A stretch of DNA of 9,085 bases from Chloroflexota bacterium (GTDB taxonomy: Bacteria > Chloroflexota > Anaerolineae > Anaerolineales > Anaerolineaceae), in NCBI GenBank assembly GCA_012797215.1, contig JAAZPN010000117.1:1-9085 (forward strand). Direction: 5' to 3'. The number at the start of each line of letters is the position of its first letter. Positions within the stretch are counted from its first letter, which is position 1. Under the pieces are notes generated by a model. It was not told the DNA's origin, did not search any database, and saw nothing but the letters and a program-made list of their open reading frames with translations. This document shows positions 6,588-9,085 of this stretch, piece by piece. The translations under genes were made by a program, and so were the position numbers.

Positions 6588-7112
6588 TCATTCCAGAGGC
6601 TGGCTGCAATGCTGGCGGTAACCACAGGCCCGGCAGCGGGAAGCTTGCGCGTGGGAGCGGTCTGGTCCGTCCGGGCAGTTTTCCACCGCGCGGATGTTAG
6701 TGAGGAGGGTGAGCAAGCTTTCTTCCAGCGCGGGCGTGTAATCGACCTGGAAAGTGCGGTCGCGGTAACGCAGCAGGCCGTAGGGCGGACGCTGGTTCGT
6801 TTCGCGTTCCAAAAGCAGGCAGTAGGCTGCCAACTGCATCACATGGCTGTCGTAAGGTTCGGCTGGGGCGGGCGCGCTCTTCACTTCCACGGGCACGCGC
6901 ACTCCCTTGCCAATGTCCACGGCGTAATCTGGTTTGCCAGTCAGGCGCAGTTCGGGGTCAAAGAGCGGGGCGGGCAGTTTTTGCCAGGCGTCCGTGTCCG
7001 CGTAGACAATTCTGCCTGTGGGCAGGCCGGTCTGCCGGCGCTTGCGAGCGGATAAAAAAAACAGCAGAGCTGCCGCGAAAATCAGCAGGCCTATCCAAAG
7101 CCAGTCTGTCAC
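6588..7112 (-). CDS. Membrane-anchored C-terminal part of a Cas4/Dna2-like PD-(D/E)XK nuclease
   Basis: 174 residues. An N-terminal membrane helix (about 4-21) is followed by positive SARKRRQ, so the catalytic part faces the cytosol. It holds the PD-(D/E)XK core: Asp62 in LTGKPDY, Glu76-Val-Lys78 in PVEVKS and Gln93 in MQLAAYC, matching the Cas4/RecB nuclease motifs II, III and IV. The end has C160-X2-C163-X5-C169, three of the four iron-sulfur cysteines of Cas4. The fourth, plus the N-terminal helix motif, is in the preceding gene. The GTG start at 7112 overlaps that gene's stop (GTGA) and has GAAGGTGA seven bases upstream (internal to that gene), which supports a genuine separate start. No cas genes or array are nearby, so a CRISPR adaptation role is not supported here. 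Confidence 0.82.
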   Translation of the reverse strand: MTDWLWIGLLIFAAALLFFLSARKRRQTGLPTGRIVYADTDAWQKLPAPLFDPELRLTGKPDYAVDIGKGVRVPVEVKSAPAPAEPYDSHVMQLAAYCLLLERETNQRPPYGLLRYRDRTFQVDYTPALEESLLTLLTNIRAVENCPDGPDRSHAQASRCRACGYRQHCSQPLE

Positions 7113-7336
7113 CGCGTCACCTTCAGGATGAAGAGCGCGAACGCCAGAATAAGCGCGAAAAGGGCTGCCGCGCGCAACAAAAGCGTCAGCAGCACGCCGC
7201 GAGCGTGCTGCTGATGAAAGTTCGTGCCAGTCTTAAGTTCCGCCTGGTTTTCAGACGGGACGCCCTGGCGCTGGTACCACCAGGCACGGGCGCAGTACAG
7301 GTAACTGCCTAATTCCGAGGCGCGCAAGACGCGCAT
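7109..7336 (-). CDS. Membrane-anchored N-terminal part of a split Cas4/Dna2-like nuclease
   Basis: 75 residues. The start ASELGSYLYCARAWWYQRQGVP matches the N-terminus of Cas4/DUF83 proteins, where a lone cysteine (Cys15) completes the [4Fe-4S] site and an aromatic, basic helix follows. GTNFHQQH (37-44) matches the GxxxH motif of that family, with His41 or His44 as candidate catalytic histidine. A hydrophobic helix (about 49-71) then ends at KVTR and the stop. It lacks the D/ExK core, which is in the next gene. The ATG overlaps the translin-like gene's stop by one base (TGATG), has no evident Shine-Dalgarno, and probably relies on coupling. A single frame change near the junction would fuse the two proteins, so a natural split of an ancestral single gene is likely. 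Confidence 0.78.
   Translation of the reverse strand: MRVLRASELGSYLYCARAWWYQRQGVPSENQAELKTGTNFHQQHARGVLLTLLLRAAALFALILAFALFILKVTR
7117..7124 (-). promoter_or_regulatory. Internal ribosome binding site deciding the GTG start of the nuclease C-terminal part
   Basis: GAAGGTGA on the minus strand (7124-7117) is a good match to the anti-Shine-Dalgarno complement. It lies in the last codons of the preceding ORF, four to seven bases from the GTG at 7112. It argues for true initiation there rather than a sequencing-derived frameshift. Confidence 0.6.
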
Positions 7337-7977
7337 CAGTCAATTTCACCATTCAGCTGTTCAGAAAGCCGGGTGAGCGCCTGTTCCAGCTCGTTCTGCC
7401 TGAAGCTGAGCGTAATATCCGCGCGGGTGCGTTCAATAATGCCGCGCGCCAGGTCCGTACGGCGGCGCAGGCCTTCGGTAATCGCGTCGGGGTAATCCAT
7501 CGTGACCAGTTGGGTGAAAATGTCGTCCATCCACATCAGCAGGCGTTCCACCTCGCTGGAGTAACCCGGGCGCAGCAGGTCCAGGCAGCGCCGGCGCAGT
7601 TCGCCCAGCGTCTCCGCCAGCCCCGCCAGGTACGCGGGGTATTCAGCATTCAAATCTTCGGGGGCGGGCAGCGGGTGATTGAGAATCAGCGCGACTGTCA
7701 ATTCGGCTTCCACAAATTCCTTGAGGGCGTCTTGCGTGTAGCCTGCGAAATACAGGTCGGGGTCATCTTTCAAGCCTTCGCGCAGTTCGCGCGCCAGGTC
7801 CCGCGCGCTTTGCAGTTCCCGTTCTGCTTCAGCTTCATCTTCGCGGTGAATAGCGCGGATAGCAAGCGAGGCATGGCGGGTCAGTTGGCGCGCCTGGGCC
7901 AGCGCGGCGTCGCGCCGGGCGGTTTTGCGGTCGAATTCCAGTCGGATCTGGTCGGAAATATTGTCCAGGTCGCTCAT
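7336..7977 (-). CDS. Translin/TRAX-like predicted RNase (COG2178-type)
   Basis: 213 residues, all-helical, cytosolic. It matches the prokaryotic translin family (COG2178), mostly known from archaea and homologous to eukaryotic translin and TRAX, which form the C3PO RNase. Recognisable blocks are FAGYTQDALKEFVEAELTVALI (about 77-98), LGELRRRCLDLLRPG (about 124-138), VERLLMWMDDIFTQLVTMDYPDAI (143-166) and LRRRTDLARGIIERTRADITLSFRQNELEQAL (170-201). Glu87 and Glu90 in EFVEAE sit where TRAX has its catalytic glutamate pair. Asp151 or Asp152 is a candidate for the third acidic residue. This points to an active, TRAX-like enzyme rather than a translin-only binder. The ATG at 7977 (AGAAGG upstream) is preferred over an in-frame ATG at 8091, because the extra 38 residues only shadow the DUF3467 gene. 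It follows DUF3467 by one base and overlaps the next gene by one. Confidence 0.8.
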   Translation of the reverse strand: MSDLDNISDQIRLEFDRKTARRDAALAQARQLTRHASLAIRAIHREDEAEAERELQSARDLARELREGLKDDPDLYFAGYTQDALKEFVEAELTVALILNHPLPAPEDLNAEYPAYLAGLAETLGELRRRCLDLLRPGYSSEVERLLMWMDDIFTQLVTMDYPDAITEGLRRRTDLARGIIERTRADITLSFRQNELEQALTRLSEQLNGEID

Positions 7978-7978
7978 C

Positions 7979-8296
7979 TCAGCTGCCTTCTGGTGGGGGA
8001 TTTTTGGCCAGCCCAAACAGGTCGTCCGCCAGGGAATGCGGCGGGCTGGGAAGGCGGATTTCGCCAAAGCTGGTCTCGTAGCGGTGAACATTCTCGTTCA
8101 GAACCTGCTGCAGCAGCTTAGCTCCCAGTGGGGAGAGGATCACGCGTGCGTCTACCACCGGCGATTCTTTGCCTGGCAGAACAGCGGAAAAATCCAGAAT
8201 GAATTCACCCGGCGTATGCGCGGCGCGAACGACGTTCGCGAAGAGCGGTTTCAGGTCATCTGGCAGGCGCAGGCTGAGAGGTTTAATATCCGGCAT
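7979..8296 (-). CDS. DUF3467 domain protein
   Basis: 105 residues, cytosolic. The sequence LFANVVRAAHTPGEFILDFSAVLPG (about 18-42) followed by DARVILSPLGAKLLQQVLNENVHRYETSFGEI (about 49-80) is the DUF3467 pattern: a beta-rich core then one amphipathic helix. No catalytic motif is known for this family and its function is unassigned. The ATG at 8296 follows the ssb stop by eight bases, and the TAG stop forms part of its AGGAG ribosome binding site, so the two are surely co-translated. The end is one base from the translin-like gene. Its place between ssb and two nuclease-like genes suggests a nucleic-acid role or an adaptor; this is inference. Confidence 0.82.
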   Translation of the reverse strand: MPDIKPLSLRLPDDLKPLFANVVRAAHTPGEFILDFSAVLPGKESPVVDARVILSPLGAKLLQQVLNENVHRYETSFGEIRLPSPPHSLADDLFGLAKNPPPEGS

Positions 8297-8304
8297 GCGC
8301 GCTC

Positions 8305-8691
8305 CTAGAATGGTACGTCGTCATCCCCGGGCGCGTCTTCTTCAAAACCGCCGTCTTCAGAGCGGTTGGAGCTGAGGAAGCGCACGCTCTGGGCAGTCAC
8401 TTCGTAGCTGGCGCCCCAGCTGCCGTCCTTCTTTTGGTAAACCTTGGGGCCGCCATTGGTATCGGGGTTCAGGCGCCCTTCCACTAAAACCTTGGAACCT
8501 TTTTTGAGGTACTGATTGCAAGATTCGGCCTGAGCGCCAAACACGGTGATGCGAAACCAGGTCGTCTCTTCTCTTTCCTTATACTTACGGCTGGTGGCGA
8601 TGCTAAAAGAGGTCACCGGTTTGCCGTCCGCGGTGAAGCGCATCTCAGGGTCTCTTCCGAGGTTGCCAATCAGAATTAATTTTTGGTACAT
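8305..8691 (-). CDS. ssb: Single-stranded DNA-binding protein
   Basis: 128 residues. The OB-fold starts MYQKLILIGNLGRDPEMRFTADGKPVTSFSIATSRKY (1-37) and continues with TTWFRITVFGAQAESCNQYLKKGSKVLVEGRL, the standard SSB core with its conserved VF and KG(S/D)xVxVEGRL segments. The C-terminal tail is acidic and ends DDDVPF, the docking peptide for replication and repair partners. The linker is short, making the protein shorter than the ~178-residue E. coli SSB. The ATG at 8691 has AAGAAAGGAA upstream. It is the first gene of the operon running through DUF3467, the translin-like gene and the split nuclease. It may be the housekeeping ssb or a paralogue; only this copy is visible. Confidence 0.95.
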   Translation of the reverse strand: MYQKLILIGNLGRDPEMRFTADGKPVTSFSIATSRKYKEREETTWFRITVFGAQAESCNQYLKKGSKVLVEGRLNPDTNGGPKVYQKKDGSWGASYEVTAQSVRFLSSNRSEDGGFEEDAPGDDDVPF

Positions 8692-8823
8692 GGGGGTGTT
8701 CCTTTCTTGTTCGTAGGCGTGTGTGTGGTATGTGTCTTTAGCTTGCAGGAACGTTTATTTTCCTTATACTTCTATTTTACTGCATAATCCGCGCGGCGCC
8801 CCCTTATTGGAACCAGACAGCCC
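8692..8823. other. Leader region of ssb
   Basis: 132 bases between the esterase stop and ssb. On the minus strand an AT-rich block at about 8750-8785 contains TAAAAT and TATAAG, either of which could be a -10, but neither has a convincing -35 at 17 bases. The rest is a roughly 60-base untranslated leader with a short CA repeat and the purine-rich ribosome binding site. I see no RNA gene and no clear terminator for the esterase gene. Confidence 0.4.
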
Positions 8824-9085
8824 TCACCAAGCGCTGCTGTACCAGCGCAGATATTCTGGCAGATGCTGCGCCCAATAATCCGAGGTGTGCTCGCCTTCCA
8901 TCAGGATAAAGAGGTGCGGGATGCTCTCGTGGTTCAGCTGGCGGCTGAGGAACTGCGCGGAATCCTGGTCTTCGTCCGCGCTGCCAGCGTCCATATAGAG
9001 AGCCGGCCGCTCCGATGCGCCGAGCGCGTTAATTTTGCTGACCCAGGAGTTGATTTCCTCCCCACTCATGGACAGGCTGTGCAAA
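8824..9085 (-). CDS. C-terminal end of a putative esterase (partial)
   Basis: 86 residues are visible; the frame is open to the window edge and the start is outside. The terminal pattern HLFILMEGEHTSDYWAQHLPEYLRWYSSAW has the GxH...YW signature of the PF00756-type putative esterases (enterochelin esterase and esterase D relatives), with the His in GEH as the likely catalytic base. The upstream LYMDAGSADEDQDSAQFLSRQL fits the segment carrying the acidic triad residue, followed by the helix before the last strand. The serine elbow would lie off the window. It is upstream of ssb in the same direction but is separated by 132 bases, so it is probably a separate unit. Confidence 0.7.
   Translation of the reverse strand, partial: LHSLSMSGEEINSWVSKINALGASERPALYMDAGSADEDQDSAQFLSRQLNHESIPHLFILMEGEHTSDYWAQHLPEYLRWYSSAW

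Noticed and set aside
6383..6625. Minus-strand ORF of 80 codons
   Set aside because: It covers the SRP RNA and its promoter; the RNA and promoter signals are much stronger and the peptide has no domain.
6588..7336. CRISPR-Cas adaptation locus
   Set aside because: Only Cas4-like pieces are present. There is no array of repeats and no cas1 or cas2 anywhere in the window, so a CRISPR role is not supported.
7978..8091. Longer start for the translin-like protein (251 residues)
   Set aside because: The extra 38 residues are an out-of-frame copy of the DUF3467 coding region and have no translin similarity. The ATG at 7977 has a Shine-Dalgarno and tight spacing.
7510..8121. Plus-strand ORF of 203 codons
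   Set aside because: It is the antisense shadow of the translin-like gene: repetitive Gln/Ala/Arg composition and no start signal.
8719..8733. GT dinucleotide run in the ssb leader
   Set aside because: Only a few units long; no evidence of a regulatory or phase-variable repeat.
8831..8848. Hairpin GCGCTG/CAGCGC as a terminator
   Set aside because: It is inside the last codons of the esterase gene and is not followed by a T-run on the minus strand.

Overview
The window reads as a chromosomal segment of a bacterium, most likely Chloroflexota (Anaerolineae-like). This is inferred from the gene set: a translin/TRAX-type protein beside ssb and a DUF3467 gene, a Cas4-like nuclease with membrane helices, a LysM-M23 lipoprotein with a proline/threonine-rich linker, and an ArsR-type regulator with a long N-terminal region paired with an MFS exporter. 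No marker gene fixes the taxonomy. Base composition is moderately GC-rich, except for an AT-rich island at about 1414-1500.

Left part (1-3881). The left edge shows the putative start of a gene running out of the window on the minus strand. A single-gene DUF2974 (Mbeg1-like) alpha/beta hydrolase on the minus strand follows. It is divergent from an ArsR-type regulator and a 12-helix MFS transporter on the plus strand, which are separated by one base. The divergent spacer carries a promoter for each side. The regulator's promoter is embedded in several AT-rich palindromes that look like operators, which suggests autoregulation of the regulator-exporter pair.

Middle part (3883-6498), all on the minus strand. 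A small SRP RNA gene has a near-consensus sigma-70 promoter. Its 3' end lies only about 10 bases from the start codon of a SAM-dependent methyltransferase with a C-terminal zinc ribbon. That gene overlaps by 38 bp a LysM/M23 cell-wall lipoprotein, whose 3' end converges on the MFS gene with one base between the stop codons.

Right part (6588-8691), also on the minus strand, is a tight operon: ssb, DUF3467, a translin/TRAX-like predicted RNase, then two small membrane proteins. Together the last two contain every conserved piece of a Cas4/Dna2-type PD-(D/E)XK nuclease with an iron-sulfur cluster. The first carries the lone N-terminal cysteine and a histidine, and ends in a membrane helix. The second begins with a membrane helix and carries the D, ExK and Q motifs plus the C-terminal CX2CX5C cluster. 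Their coding regions meet at a GTGA overlap with a good internal Shine-Dalgarno. No CRISPR array or cas1/cas2 is present, so this looks like a standalone membrane-associated nucleic-acid processing module, and it is the most interesting content here. The right edge holds the C-terminal end of a putative esterase.
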